Part shown: piece after piece, positions 26,738-35,403 of the stretch | Numbering within the stretch: position 1 is the first letter of the stretch | Layout: every line of letters begins with the position of its first letter | Assembly: GCF_002243345.2 (NCBI RefSeq) | Contig: NZ_CP022655.2 | Span: forward strand, 1,328,001-1,392,000 | Direction of reading: 5' to 3' | DNA from: Paenibacillus sp. RUD330 | GTDB lineage: Bacteria; Bacillota; Bacilli; Paenibacillales; Paenibacillaceae | DNA: 64,000 bases | Notes under the pieces: model-generated | Databases searched by the model: none | The model's input: only the letters and a program-made list of their open reading frames with translations | Told to the model about the DNA's origin: nothing | Translations under genes and position numbers: made by a program

Positions 26738-27655
26738 ATGAAGGAAGGAATCCAGCAGGCCCAGCTGGGCCTCGGCAAGCCCGGGGCCGGAGCGGCCAAG
26801 TCGGAGCCGCGTGCCCGCATGCGGCTGGCGGCGTCCGGCAGGCTGCTGCTCGCCGGCTTCAACCGGGCCTGCATGCTGCTGCTCGTGCTCGTATTCGCCA
26901 TGCCGTTCGCATGGATGATTTCCACGTCGTTCAAGACGCTGCCGGAAACGATGATTTTCCCGCCCGTATGGATTCCCCGGAATCTCATCTGGGAGAATTA
27001 CACGGCCGCCTGGAATACGGGACCGTTCCTGCGTTATGCAGCGAACAGCATCGTCATCGCCGTCGGCATCCTTCTGCTCCAGATGCTGACGATCATTCCG
27101 GCCGCCTATGCGTTCGCCCGGTACCGGTTCGCCGGTTCGAGGCTGCTGTTCGGCATCGTGATGGTCACGCTGATGATTCCGGCGCAGCTGATCTTCCTCC
27201 CCGTCTATCTGGAGCTGAGCGCCTTCAACCTGCTCAACACGCATCTGGGCCTCATCCTGCCCTTCGCCTCCAGCGCCTTCGGCATCTTCCTGCTGCGCCA
27301 AGCGTTCATGCAGATTCCCGACGAGCTGATCGAGGCGGCGCGGCTGGATCTGGCCAGCGAGGGCCGGATCATCCTGCGTCTCATGTTGCCGATGGTCAAG
27401 CCGGTGCTCGTGACGTTCGCCTTGTTCAGCTTCATCGCGCATTGGAACGATTACTTCTGGCCGCTCGTCATGACGACGAACGAGACGGCCCGCACGCTGC
27501 CGCTGGCCATCGCCAAAATCAGGGAAGTAGAGGGAGTCGCGACCTGGAACGTGCTCATGGCGGGCAATCTCATCCTTGTCGCTCCGATTCTCGCGGTCTT
27601 TATCGCCTCTCAGCGGCATATCATCCAGGCTTTCGTCTATAACGGGGTCAAATGA
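26738..27655 (+). CDS. ABC importer permease (UgpE-like)
   Basis: A 305-residue permease. AAAGGAG lies about 11 bases upstream of ATG 26738. A polar N-terminal extension of about 40 residues precedes the first helix. MPFAWMISTSFKTLPE is the usual first-loop motif of this family, and the EAA loop is ELIEAARLDLASEGRIILRL. It ends in AVFIASQRHIIQAFVYNGVK, the standard UgpE/MalG-type C-terminus. Its stop overlaps the glpQ start, so the diester hydrolase is made in step with the importer. Confidence 0.92.
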   Translation: MKEGIQQAQLGLGKPGAGAAKSEPRARMRLAASGRLLLAGFNRACMLLLVLVFAMPFAWMISTSFKTLPETMIFPPVWIPRNLIWENYTAAWNTGPFLRYAANSIVIAVGILLLQMLTIIPAAYAFARYRFAGSRLLFGIVMVTLMIPAQLIFLPVYLELSAFNLLNTHLGLILPFASSAFGIFLLRQAFMQIPDELIEAARLDLASEGRIILRLMLPMVKPVLVTFALFSFIAHWNDYFWPLVMTTNETARTLPLAIAKIREVEGVATWNVLMAGNLILVAPILAVFIASQRHIIQAFVYNGVK

Positions 27656-28518
27656 AACGGGAGCGCAGGCTTCCATGGAGCCGGCTGCCGGAGCGGCTGC
27701 CCGGCTGGCTGTCCGGCTGGCTGTCCGGCAGAGGGCCGAGGCTTGCCCTGCTGGCGTCCTGCTCGCTTCTGCTCATCTCCGCCACGGTTCCGCAGCGCCA
27801 CCCGGTGCTCGTCGTCGCCCATAGGGGCGCCTCGCACGGCGCGCCGGAAAATACGATGGCTGCCTTCGAGCTGGCCCGCCGCCATGGAGCCGACTGGCTG
27901 GAGCTCGACATCCGCCAAAGCCGGGACGGAGCGCTCGTCGTCATCCACGACGAAGCGCTGAAGCGGACGACCGGCGCGGAAGGCCGAGTGCAGGACCATG
28001 ACCTCGCTGCGCTTCGGCAGCTCGATGCCGGACGCTGGTTCGGCAAGGAATTCGCGGGGGAGCGGATTCCCGAGCTGAAGGATGTCCTGGACCGCTTCCT
28101 CGGCCGAATCGGCTTGCTCGTCGAGCTGAAGGATCCGGAGCTCTATCCCGGCATGGAAGACGAGCTGGTCCGGCTGCTTGAGCCTTATGAAGGACGCGGA
28201 GAGCTCACGCTCCAGTCTTTCGACCTCGAGGCGCTGCGGCGCGTGCACGGACGGCTGCCGGGAATTCCGGCGGCGGCTCTCGTACGGGAGCCGGAGGCGG
28301 AGAAGCCATCAGCTGCGTTCAAAATAGACTGGAAGGCGCTGGGAACGGAGTTCAGCTCCGTCAATATCCAGTCGGGCCTGGCTGATGCCGCAGTCGTGAA
28401 GGAAATCCACGAGGCCGGCGGCCGCGTCATGGTCTGGACGATATCGGGCAGAAGGGAAATGGAACAGGCGATCGGAAAGGGAGTTGACGGCGTCATTGCC
28501 AACGATCCTTCCCTGTGA
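27652..28518 (+). CDS. glpQ: Glycerophosphodiester phosphodiesterase
   Basis: A 288-residue GDPD enzyme that splits glycerophosphodiesters to glycerol-3-phosphate and an alcohol. A hydrophobic segment at about 30-46 after a basic start suggests a membrane anchor or signal peptide. Catalytic blocks are AHRGASHGAPENT (His57, Glu66 region), LELDIRQSRDGALVVIHD (Glu84, Asp86, His99) and the Glu-Lys pair in VELKDPE. The N-terminal region has a short repeat of LSGWLSG. It overlaps the upstream permease by four bases. Its product is the inducer sensed by GlpP, so this gene closes a positive loop in the module. Confidence 0.93.
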   Translation: MKRERRLPWSRLPERLPGWLSGWLSGRGPRLALLASCSLLLISATVPQRHPVLVVAHRGASHGAPENTMAAFELARRHGADWLELDIRQSRDGALVVIHDEALKRTTGAEGRVQDHDLAALRQLDAGRWFGKEFAGERIPELKDVLDRFLGRIGLLVELKDPELYPGMEDELVRLLEPYEGRGELTLQSFDLEALRRVHGRLPGIPAAALVREPEAEKPSAAFKIDWKALGTEFSSVNIQSGLADAAVVKEIHEAGGRVMVWTISGRREMEQAIGKGVDGVIANDPSL

Positions 28519-28522
28519 GCAA

Positions 28523-28572
28523 GAGAAAGAGCCCCGCCGCGGAAAGATTCCGCCGCAGGGCTCTTTCTGATA
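28523..28572. terminator. Bidirectional terminator between glpQ and the duplicated-repeat gene
   Basis: AGAAAGAGCCC pairs with GGGCTCTTTCT, and the inner GCCGCGG/CCGCCGC arms add to the stem. T-rich sequence flanks it for both strands, so it can end both converging transcripts. Confidence 0.85.
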
Positions 28573-28613
28573 CCGGGGAGACCGCATCTGCGGACCTGGC
28601 ATGCAGGCTGCGG

Positions 28614-29174
28614 TCAGGACTTCCTGGACCGGCTCCGCTTGCGCTTGCCGCCCCCCTTGTTGACCGCTGTACCGCCGCCTCCGACCGCGTCCTGCTGAAA
28701 TGAGCCCGGGCTCTCGATCGTGGAGTTGGTGCCGCCGGTGCTGAACCTTCCGGCTCCGCTCGCGATCTGGGTAGCCGAGGAACTCGGGGATCCTTTCGGC
28801 AGCCTGACGACCTGATCGTTGACGATGATGACGACCTCCTTGCCGCCTATGCTGCGCGCCTGCTGCATGAATGGCGGGGAGTACACTCGGGAAGAGCGGC
28901 CCGCAGCCCCTTTGTTGATGGCCTTTCCGCCGGCGCCTACGCTTTGCTGCTGACGGGTGTAGGGCGAATTGATTGCGGCATTGCTGCCTGCCGCGCTGCT
29001 CCGTCCGGCTCCGCTCGCGATCTGGGTCGTGTTGGGGGCGTTGGTGAACTGGCGGTTGAACACGAATACGAGCCGGCCGATGCCGGCCAGCGGAGCTTTG
29101 GCGACGATGCGCCGATTTCCTTTTTGCAGGATTAGAGTGAGCCGATCTGAATTCCTTGCCGTTTTTGCCATCAT
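28614..29174 (-). CDS. Unknown internally duplicated protein
   Basis: A 186-residue protein that I do not recognise. AAGGAG precedes a double ATG (29174/29171), so expression is likely. It consists of two similar halves. Each has a short beta-rich hydrophobic segment (GRLVFVFNRQFT and KEVVIIVNDQVV), then TQIASGAGR, a Ser/Gly/Asn stretch, SP-(Y/G)-x-x-QQ, and a Gly-rich piece ending in (A/V)NKG. The tail is very basic (GGGKRKRSRSRKS). There is no signal peptide or membrane helix. Composition and repeat style recall spore coat or surface-associated small proteins, but no family assignment is justified. It is monocistronic, between two terminators. Confidence 0.7.
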   Translation of the reverse strand: MMAKTARNSDRLTLILQKGNRRIVAKAPLAGIGRLVFVFNRQFTNAPNTTQIASGAGRSSAAGSNAAINSPYTRQQQSVGAGGKAINKGAAGRSSRVYSPPFMQQARSIGGKEVVIIVNDQVVRLPKGSPSSSATQIASGAGRFSTGGTNSTIESPGSFQQDAVGGGGTAVNKGGGKRKRSRSRKS

Positions 29175-29286
29175 CCTGCTCCTTCGGTTGTTGTGCTAAA
29201 GGATATGCGTTCGGGCGCTTATCGGCAAGGGACAACAGCTGAAAGGGCCGTTCGGGCATCCCGCTCCCCGAACTGAAAAAGATGCC

Positions 29287-29320
29287 GAAAAAGGCAGCCG
29301 AATGAACGGCTGCCTTTTTC
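29287..29320. terminator. Bidirectional terminator
   Basis: GAAAAAGGCAGCCG pairs with CGGCTGCCTTTTTC around a six-base loop, with A-run and T-run on either side. It lies downstream of the serine hydrolase gene on the minus strand. Confidence 0.9.
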
Positions 29321-29400
29321 TCGAGAATGGATTGCCTGCCAAGGATATCAGGGCTCAGCTAGAAGCTTGTGGGTCAAAACCTAGCGGCTGCACACTCCGC

Positions 29401-30852
29401 TCAGGCAATCGCAGCCGCATGTCCGGCGATCTTCAGAACCTTGCCGGGCTCCCAGCCGACGTTGGCCGAGAACTGCAGCTCGAGCGCTTCCCCGTCCAGC
29501 CGGCATTCAAAGACATACGTGAACGGCGTCTCCACGAGCATCAGCTCAATGCGCAGCGTATCGGAATCCCTCCATGCGAAGCTGCCTTCCACGCGCTGTA
29601 CGGCGCCTTGTTTGACTTGGCCGAGGCAAATGCGGGCCGCCTCCCACTTGCCGCGTCCCAAACGGACCGCCTGATCATCGCGGCTGCTGCTGCCGAGCAC
29701 GAGCTCGGCTCCTTGCTCCGCGAAGCGCAGCCCGATCGTTCCGAGCTCCAACTCGTTCGGCTCCAGATGGAAGACCTTCCCTTCCAGCTGGGCTTCATTC
29801 GGGGAGGACGTTCCAGCCTGCAGCGGATCGATGCGCAGCTCCTTCAGCCGCTCGGCAAGCTCAGCCTGCCCCGATTCATCCGGCTCCAGGCTGCTGCCGG
29901 ACAGGGCAGGCAGCAGCTTATCCCATACGATGTCCAGCACGGCTTGCATATCGGCCACTCCGGAGGTGATGGCGAGCACCGCCTCCTGCTCCGGCATGAC
30001 CAGGCAATACTGGCCGAATGCGCCGTCGCCCCGGTAGGCGCCGTGACGGCTGCGCCAGAACTGATAGCCGTAGCCTTGCGTCCAGTCGTTGGCGCGGCCG
30101 TCGTCGTTGCCGATCTGGAAGCCCGTCGCCTTCTCGACCCAAGCTGCGGGCAATATCCGCTCGCCTTGCCATTCCCCGCGCTGCAAATACAGCTGGCCGA
30201 ACTTGGCGATGTCCTCGGTCGTCAGGCTCAGGCCCCAGCCGCCGGCCGCGATTCCGCGCGGACATGTTTCCCATGTTCCTTCCGACAGGCCGAGCGGAGC
30301 GAACAGACGCGGCTTCAGATACGTCAGCAGGGACTGGCCGGTGACCTGCTGAAGAATGGCGGCGAGCATGTAAGTCGCCGCGCTGTTGTAGGCGAAGTGC
30401 GTGCCGGGGGCGTATTCCACCGGCTCCTGCAGAAAGCCTCTGACCCAGTTGTCGTCCTTCTGCACGTTGCCGGTCACGTCGGCGGCATGCCCCGTCCCCA
30501 TCATCAGCAGATGGCGGATCTCCATCGCGGCGAGGTTGTCCGGCACCGTCTCAGGCGCTTCGTCCGGAAAGAAGCCGATGACCGGGTCGTTGACCGACAG
30601 CAGTCCTTCCGCTTCCGCGAATCCGATCGCAGTCGACGTGAAGCTCTTGCTGAGCGAGAACAGCATATGCGGGTATTCCGGCCGATACGGCGCCCACCAG
30701 CCTTCAGCGGCCACCTGTCCGCGCCGAAGCAGCATGAAGCTGTGCAGCTCCAGCTGCCGTTCGCGAACGGCGTCCAGAAATCCGATGACCGCAGCGGACG
30801 GAATGCCCTGCGCCTCCGGTGTCGTTCTTGGCAGACGAGCTTGATGTTCCAT
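29401..30852 (-). CDS. Serine hydrolase of the beta-lactamase/penicillin-binding family
   Basis: A 483-residue protein. ATG 30852 is chosen for the GGGGAGG site upstream; the open frame extends further but without a ribosome site. SLSK in MLFSLSKSFTS is the SxxK active-site motif, and YNS in FAYNSAATY is the YxN-type motif; a HTGG/KTG-like block is not obvious and the C-terminal third is a separate beta-rich domain. There is no signal peptide, so it is probably cytoplasmic, as for many esterase-like members of this class C family. Beta-lactam resistance is not implied. The substrate is unknown. It is a single gene closed by the terminator at 29287. Confidence 0.88.
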   Translation of the reverse strand: MEHQARLPRTTPEAQGIPSAAVIGFLDAVRERQLELHSFMLLRRGQVAAEGWWAPYRPEYPHMLFSLSKSFTSTAIGFAEAEGLLSVNDPVIGFFPDEAPETVPDNLAAMEIRHLLMMGTGHAADVTGNVQKDDNWVRGFLQEPVEYAPGTHFAYNSAATYMLAAILQQVTGQSLLTYLKPRLFAPLGLSEGTWETCPRGIAAGGWGLSLTTEDIAKFGQLYLQRGEWQGERILPAAWVEKATGFQIGNDDGRANDWTQGYGYQFWRSRHGAYRGDGAFGQYCLVMPEQEAVLAITSGVADMQAVLDIVWDKLLPALSGSSLEPDESGQAELAERLKELRIDPLQAGTSSPNEAQLEGKVFHLEPNELELGTIGLRFAEQGAELVLGSSSRDDQAVRLGRGKWEAARICLGQVKQGAVQRVEGSFAWRDSDTLRIELMLVETPFTYVFECRLDGEALELQFSANVGWEPGKVLKIAGHAAAIA

Positions 30853-30987
30853 GGTTCGATTCCTCCCCGAGCGAGAATGAAAAACGAATGACGCGGAAAT
30901 GGATGCGTTTTCAAGCCGAGTGATCCAAGCGGTTCCGGCATGCCTCATGCCGGGCGGCGATGACTGCATTTGCGGGTCCTAGCATGA

Positions 30988-31016
30988 ATGGTATCTCAAT
31001 TGGATAATCGTGTAAA
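30988..31016 (-). promoter_or_regulatory. Candidate promoter of the serine hydrolase gene
   Basis: On the minus strand TTTACA (31016-31011) and TACCAT (30993-30988) are 17 bases apart, a near-consensus sigma-A arrangement. It would give a leader of about 130 bases. The rest of the spacer 30853-31229 holds only the terminator of the next gene. Confidence 0.55.
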
Positions 31017-31088
31017 GCGGACTCCGGAACGGGTATGCGCCGACCGGAAGGCAGTGCGGCTATCGTCTCTCGGCAGAAGCGGGGAGCC

Positions 31089-31130
31089 AAAAAAGCCGCC
31101 GGGACGATTCCGTCCCGAACGGCCGCTGCT
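31089..31130 (-). terminator. Intrinsic terminator of the oxidoreductase gene
   Basis: Read on the minus strand, GCCGTTCGGGACGG pairs with CCGTCCCGGCGGC (inner perfect GGGACG/CGTCCC) and is followed by TTTTTTGG. It lies 100 bases downstream of the oxidoreductase stop. Confidence 0.8.
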
Positions 31131-31229
31131 TGCCCGGCATGCCCATAAAGCCGATCCGGCTGCGCCGATGCCGCTCTCCCATTGCGGGGTGCGGATAGGC
31201 TCTTCATCGCCGTCTCGGCATATCCGTTC

Positions 31230-32243
31230 TTAGAATTTGATGGCGATTTTGCCGAAATAGGAGCCTTCGGCCAGATGCCGCAGCGCTTCAGGCGCCTGCC
31301 CGAAAGGGAACACCTTGTCGATGGCCGGACGCAGCCCGCTGGCCGCGATCGCGCGGTTCATCGCCTCGAAATGCTCGCGGCTGCCGACATTGATGGCCTG
31401 CAGACGCGCCCTGCGCAGGATGGCGGGCACGAGCTCCAGCCCTTCCACCTTGCCGCCGGAGAGCAGGCCGACGATGCTGATCCGGCCGCCGACCCGCAGC
31501 GCGGAGATGGACCGGTTGAGCGTGGCGGAGCCTCCGACATCGACGATATGGTCGGCACCGCGGCCGTCCGTCAGCTCCAGCACCGCTTGGTCCCAATCGG
31601 GATTCCGCCTGTAGTTGATTCCGTGATCGGCTCCCAGCCGCAGAGCCCGCTCCAGCTTCTCATCGCTGCCCGAGGTGGCGATGACGACGGCTCCCTGCAG
31701 CTTGGCGAATTGGAGGGCGAACAGAGAGACGCCGCCGGTTCCCTGCACGACGACGGTGTCCCCTGCCTTCACCCCGCCTTCCACGACGATTGCCTGCCAG
31801 GCCGTGACGCCGGCGCACGGCAGGGCGGCCGCTTCCTCGTCCGACAAATGGGCAGGAACATGCACCAGCCCCTTCTCCGGGAGCACGACGTACTCGGCGA
31901 GCATGCCGTTCAGAGGACTCCCGAGCGTGCTGCTCCAATTGTCCCGCGTCGGCTCTCCCGAAATCCAGCTCTGGGTGAAGATGCCTGCAACCCGGTCGCC
32001 GAGCTTGAAGGCGGACACGCCCGTTCCGAGCGCGGCCACCTCGCCTGCGCCATCGGATACCGGGATGAGCGGAAGCTGAGCATCCGGATGGTAATAGCCT
32101 TCAATGACGCCGATATCTCTGGAGTTGAGGGTGGCGGCCTTGATTTTGACCAGAACCTCGCCGGGTCCGGCCGCAGGCAGCCCGCGCTCCGCAGCTTGCA
32201 GGTGCTGAAGTCCGAAGCCGCCTTGGATCTCATAGGTTTTCAT
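31230..32243 (-). CDS. Zinc-independent alcohol dehydrogenase/quinone oxidoreductase-like protein
   Basis: A 337-residue medium-chain dehydrogenase/reductase. ATG 32243 (MKTYEIQGGFGLQHL) is preferred to a longer frame, with AAAGGAG upstream. The GroES-like domain includes VKIKAATLNSRDIGVIEGYY. The nucleotide-binding part has VVQGTGGVSLFALQFAKLQG, which matches the NADP-binding glycine motif. The Cys/His residues of the catalytic and structural zinc sites are missing, which points to the quinone oxidoreductase branch. It is divergent from an HxlR regulator, a common pairing for electrophile- or quinone-responsive reductases. The regulation is inferred from this arrangement. Confidence 0.88.
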   Translation of the reverse strand: MKTYEIQGGFGLQHLQAAERGLPAAGPGEVLVKIKAATLNSRDIGVIEGYYHPDAQLPLIPVSDGAGEVAALGTGVSAFKLGDRVAGIFTQSWISGEPTRDNWSSTLGSPLNGMLAEYVVLPEKGLVHVPAHLSDEEAAALPCAGVTAWQAIVVEGGVKAGDTVVVQGTGGVSLFALQFAKLQGAVVIATSGSDEKLERALRLGADHGINYRRNPDWDQAVLELTDGRGADHIVDVGGSATLNRSISALRVGGRISIVGLLSGGKVEGLELVPAILRRARLQAINVGSREHFEAMNRAIAASGLRPAIDKVFPFGQAPEALRHLAEGSYFGKIAIKF

Positions 32244-32311
32244 GGTGCAGTCGCTCCTTTTGAAGTGGGATAGACATACCATAAGGCAAGAAATACAATG
32301 AAGAAAGTAGG

Positions 32312-32323
32312 CACTTCAAAGTG
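32312..32323. promoter_or_regulatory. Candidate HxlR operator in divergent spacer
   Basis: CACTTCAAAGTG is a perfect 12-base palindrome in the spacer between the oxidoreductase and its divergent regulator. A related half-site, TTGAAGTG, lies at 32260-32267 closer to the oxidoreductase start. Confidence 0.45.
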
Positions 32324-32359
32324 TGCTGGGAACAAAAAAGTGCATGGGAGGCGAAGATT

Positions 32360-32770
32360 GTGGCAGCCGAGAGTGCCAACCAGGCCAACCAGGCCAAGCA
32401 GCCCGACATATCCGTCACGGCTTGCTCCTACAGCAAGGTGCTGGAGATCATCGCGAGCAAGTGGTCGGCGCTGGTCATCTATGCGCTGGAGGAAGGAAGC
32501 GTCCGTTACGGGGAAATGGGCAGGAGAATCGAGGGCATCTCCAAGAAAATGCTCACTCAGACGCTGCGGCAGCTGGAACGGGACGGGCTGGTCCGGCGGG
32601 AACTGGAGCCGTCGATCCCTCCGGTGGTCACCTATGAGCTGACGGCACTCGGCCGGACGATGCTGCTGCCCATGCAGGAGCTCAAGAAATGGACCCGGGA
32701 GCATTATTCGACGGTTGAGCAGGCGCGGCAGGATTACGACCGCCTCCATTCGGCGGAAGGCGACGGATGA
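32360..32770 (+). CDS. HxlR-family transcriptional regulator
   Basis: A 136-residue winged-helix regulator. GTG 32360 is chosen because GGGAGG lies eight bases upstream; earlier codons in the frame lack a site. The HxlR core is seen as YSKVLEIIASKWSALVIYAL, RYGEMGRRIEGISKKMLTQT, LRQLERDGLVRREL and PPVVTYELTALG. The Cys in TACSYSKV just before the core is the residue that senses electrophiles in several HxlR proteins. It is divergent from the quinone-oxidoreductase-like gene, which is the probable target. Confidence 0.9.
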   Translation: MAAESANQANQAKQPDISVTACSYSKVLEIIASKWSALVIYALEEGSVRYGEMGRRIEGISKKMLTQTLRQLERDGLVRRELEPSIPPVVTYELTALGRTMLLPMQELKKWTREHYSTVEQARQDYDRLHSAEGDG

Positions 32771-32787
32771 CGCCTCCGATGGACGGC

Positions 32788-32835
32788 AAAAAGCGGCAGC
32801 CGGGACGATAGCGTCCTGAACTGCCGCTTATTTTT
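32788..32835. terminator. Bidirectional terminator between HxlR and MATE genes
   Basis: AAGCGGCAG pairs with CTGCCGCTT, with an inner GGACG/CGTCC hairpin. A-runs and T-runs flank both sides. It serves two converging genes. Confidence 0.85.
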
Positions 32836-32845
32836 CATGCCTGAA

Positions 32846-34216
32846 TCAAGACTGCGCAGCAGCCGCCAGCCTGCCCGGCTTCTGGATATGCCGCAAGCGG
32901 ACCGCGAAGCCGATCGTGGCGAACGTGAGGCCGGCGGTGATGCCGACCCAGAAGCCGTAAGGCCCGAGCTCCGTCCATCTCGCCAAGCCGTAGCCGAGCG
33001 GTATGCCGACGATCCAGTAGGAGACGAACGCGACGACGAACGGAATCGTCACATCCTTGTACCCGCGCAGGGCTCCCTGCAGCGAAGCCTGGGAGCTGTC
33101 GGACAGCTGGAACAGGATCGCGAACAGCAGGAAGGTGACCATCATGGAGGCGACCTCCGGCTCCTGGGTGTACAGATTCGCGACCGTCGAGCGGAAGAAG
33201 TAGAGAAGGACCGCTACGGTTCCCATCAAGCCGACAGCGAGGCTGACGCCGAGCATCGCATACTGGCGGGCATGCTTCTGCCGGCCGGCTCCGGCTTCAT
33301 AGGCGACCATGATCGTGAGCGCCATGGAGATGCTGAGCGGAACCATGAACAGCAGCGACGAGAAGTTGAGCGTCGCCTGATGCGCCGCGATGGCTGCCGT
33401 GCTGAACATGCCGCCCATGAGCAGCGTGACGACCGAGAAGATGCTCGCCTCGAAGAAGGTGGACAGTCCCATCGGCACGCCGATGCCGAGCAGCTCCTTC
33501 CAGGCTTTCCAGGATGGAGCGTACCAGCGCGCGAACAACCGGTGGATCCGCAGCGCCTCCATCCGGAACGTCATCCAGACGCTGACGCCGAACACGAACC
33601 AATAGGTGATTCCGGTCGCGTACCCGGAGCCGACTCCGCCGAGCCGGGGCAGTCCGAAGTGGCCGAAGATGAGGCCGTAGTTCAGCAGGGCGTTCAGCGG
33701 AATGGCGGTCAGCATGATCGCCATCGTCAGCCGGGTATAACCTTGCGCCTCCCAGAAGTAACGGAGCACATAACTGCCGAACAGCGGCACGAGCCCGATG
33801 GAGAGCCCGATCAGGTACTGCCGGGCGATGCGATGGACTTCGGCATCCAGCCCCATCAGGCCGAGCACGGGCTCGACGGCGAGGAAGCCGGCAATCGCGA
33901 TGAGAACGGTCATCAGCAGCGACAAGTACAGCGACTGCACGACAGGCCGGGAAATGCCGTCCGATTGGCCTCGGCCCATCATCTGGCTGATGATCGGCGT
34001 GACGGCGAACAGGATGGAGTTCATCCCGGTCATGATCGGCATGAACAGGCTGGAGCCGACGGCCACGCCGGCCAGGTCGTTCGTGCCGGCCCGTCCGGAC
34101 ATCATCGTATCGAGCACGCTCATGGCCGTGTAGCTGACCTGCGTAATGACAATCGGTCCGAGAATGGTCAGGAAGAGAAGGATTTTGCCGCGAAGGGTTG
34201 GAGCATGGTGCATCAT
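32846..34216 (-). CDS. MATE-family multidrug efflux protein (NorM type)
   Basis: A 456-residue membrane protein with 12 predicted helices, standard for MATE exporters. The first helix is FLTILGPIVITQVSYTAMSVLDTMMSG in outline, and the paired halves begin again near residue 240 (ELLGIGVPMGLSTFFEASIF). There are two ATG codons at the start; the upstream GGAGGTTA is 11 bases away. Family knowledge: sodium- or proton-driven export of cationic drugs and dyes. Substrates are not predictable. No regulator is attached other than the neighbouring HxlR gene, which faces it tail to tail. Confidence 0.93.
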   Translation of the reverse strand: MMHHAPTLRGKILLFLTILGPIVITQVSYTAMSVLDTMMSGRAGTNDLAGVAVGSSLFMPIMTGMNSILFAVTPIISQMMGRGQSDGISRPVVQSLYLSLLMTVLIAIAGFLAVEPVLGLMGLDAEVHRIARQYLIGLSIGLVPLFGSYVLRYFWEAQGYTRLTMAIMLTAIPLNALLNYGLIFGHFGLPRLGGVGSGYATGITYWFVFGVSVWMTFRMEALRIHRLFARWYAPSWKAWKELLGIGVPMGLSTFFEASIFSVVTLLMGGMFSTAAIAAHQATLNFSSLLFMVPLSISMALTIMVAYEAGAGRQKHARQYAMLGVSLAVGLMGTVAVLLYFFRSTVANLYTQEPEVASMMVTFLLFAILFQLSDSSQASLQGALRGYKDVTIPFVVAFVSYWIVGIPLGYGLARWTELGPYGFWVGITAGLTFATIGFAVRLRHIQKPGRLAAAAQS

Positions 34217-34305
34217 AGCGATTCGTAACCTCCGATGGAGCCTTGCGACACGGGGGCGTATGTTGCCGATACCAACTTAACAGCCTGGTGGAAAAGTGTC
34301 TGCTC

Positions 34306-34338
34306 ATAAAAATAGACCTGCCATGAAAAGGCAGGTCT
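34306..34338 (-). terminator. Terminator of the LacI-family gene
   Basis: Read on the minus strand, AGACCTGCC pairs with GGCAGGTCT around a short loop and is followed by ATTTTTA. It lies 20 bases beyond the regulator stop codon. Confidence 0.85.
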
Positions 34339-34357
34339 TCGTATTGTACCACAATAA

Positions 34358-35392
34358 TCAGGATTTGGGGTTGATCCAGTGCATGGAAGATTCCCGGGCG
34401 ATGAGGCGATGCGGGACGATGGTCCTGCGGCGCTCCTGCGGCTGCCCCTTGAGCGAGCCGACCAGCGCTTGCGCGGCCGTGAATCCAAGCTGGTAGACGC
34501 CGATGTCGACGGAGCTTACCGGCGGCGAGGATACCGGTGACATCGGGTTGTTGTTGAAGCCGAATATAGCCATGTCCTGAGGCACGCTGTAGCCGAGCTC
34601 GCTGAGCGAGCTCAGGATGCCGAACGCGACGAGATCGTCCATGACGACGAGCGCGGTCGGCCGCTCGGGAGTGCCCATGAGCATGGACATGACGCGGTAG
34701 CCGTCATCCTTGAGCTTGGAGGCTTCGATATGGTACCAGTCGGGACGCGGCTCGATTCCGGCCTCTTGCATGGCGGAACGGTAGCCCTCGAACCGGTCGG
34801 ACGAGACGACCATCTCCAGCGGCCCCCCGACAAAGCCGATCCGCGTATGGCCCTGCTGCAGCAGATGCCTGGTGACGTCATAGGCGGCTTGCCGGTTGTC
34901 GTTGTCCACGGTCATGATATCGGGGAATTCAGGCGTGCGCCCGATGAGTACGAACGGGAACTTCTCCTCGTGAAGGAAGCGGACGACCGCGTCCTTGTTG
35001 CGCGATTGCAGCAGGATGATGCCGTCGACCCGCCTGCCCTTGACCAGCTTGGTCACGGCCTCGACCTCCTCGCATTCCGTCATGCCCGTCTTGAGCAGCA
35101 GATCGTAGCCGGAGCGGTTCGCCTGGCTGAGAATTCCTCGCGTAACCTCCGGGAAGAAGATGTCGAGGAAGGCCTCGTCGGCATTGCGCGGAAGCAGCAA
35201 TCCGATCGTCATGGTCGTCCGGGAGACGAGGTTCTTGGCCATGGCGTTCGGGTGATAGCCGAGCTCCTCCATGATTGCCTTGACCTTTTTCGACGTCGCT
35301 GCGCTTATTCTCGTGCTGCCGGATATGACCCTCGATACGGTCGAAGGCGACACTCCGGCCGCTTTGGCCACATCAATGATCGTTATGTTCAT
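34358..35392 (-). CDS. LacI-family regulator of the maltodextrin operon (MalR-like)
   Basis: A 344-residue LacI-type repressor. The N-terminal helix-turn-helix ITIIDVAKAAGVSPSTVSRV and the hinge PNAMAKNLVSRTT are typical; the periplasmic-binding-like core follows (IGLLLPRNADEAFLDIFFPE, VDGIILLQSR). It is divergent from the malE-like gene. Three CAAACGTTTG-type palindromes in the spacer are the expected operators, one of them in its own leader, so autoregulation is likely. An effector of maltose or maltodextrin type is inferred from the operon it controls. In Paenibacillus such proteins are named MalR or MdxR. Confidence 0.9.
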   Translation of the reverse strand: MNITIIDVAKAAGVSPSTVSRVISGSTRISAATSKKVKAIMEELGYHPNAMAKNLVSRTTMTIGLLLPRNADEAFLDIFFPEVTRGILSQANRSGYDLLLKTGMTECEEVEAVTKLVKGRRVDGIILLQSRNKDAVVRFLHEEKFPFVLIGRTPEFPDIMTVDNDNRQAAYDVTRHLLQQGHTRIGFVGGPLEMVVSSDRFEGYRSAMQEAGIEPRPDWYHIEASKLKDDGYRVMSMLMGTPERPTALVVMDDLVAFGILSSLSELGYSVPQDMAIFGFNNNPMSPVSSPPVSSVDIGVYQLGFTAAQALVGSLKGQPQERRRTIVPHRLIARESSMHWINPKS

Positions 35393-35403
35393 TACCTTGT
35401 CAC

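Noticed and set aside
29401-30852. Beta-lactamase resistance gene
   Set aside because: Only the SxxK and YxN-type motifs are clear, there is no signal peptide, and the family has many esterase-like members.
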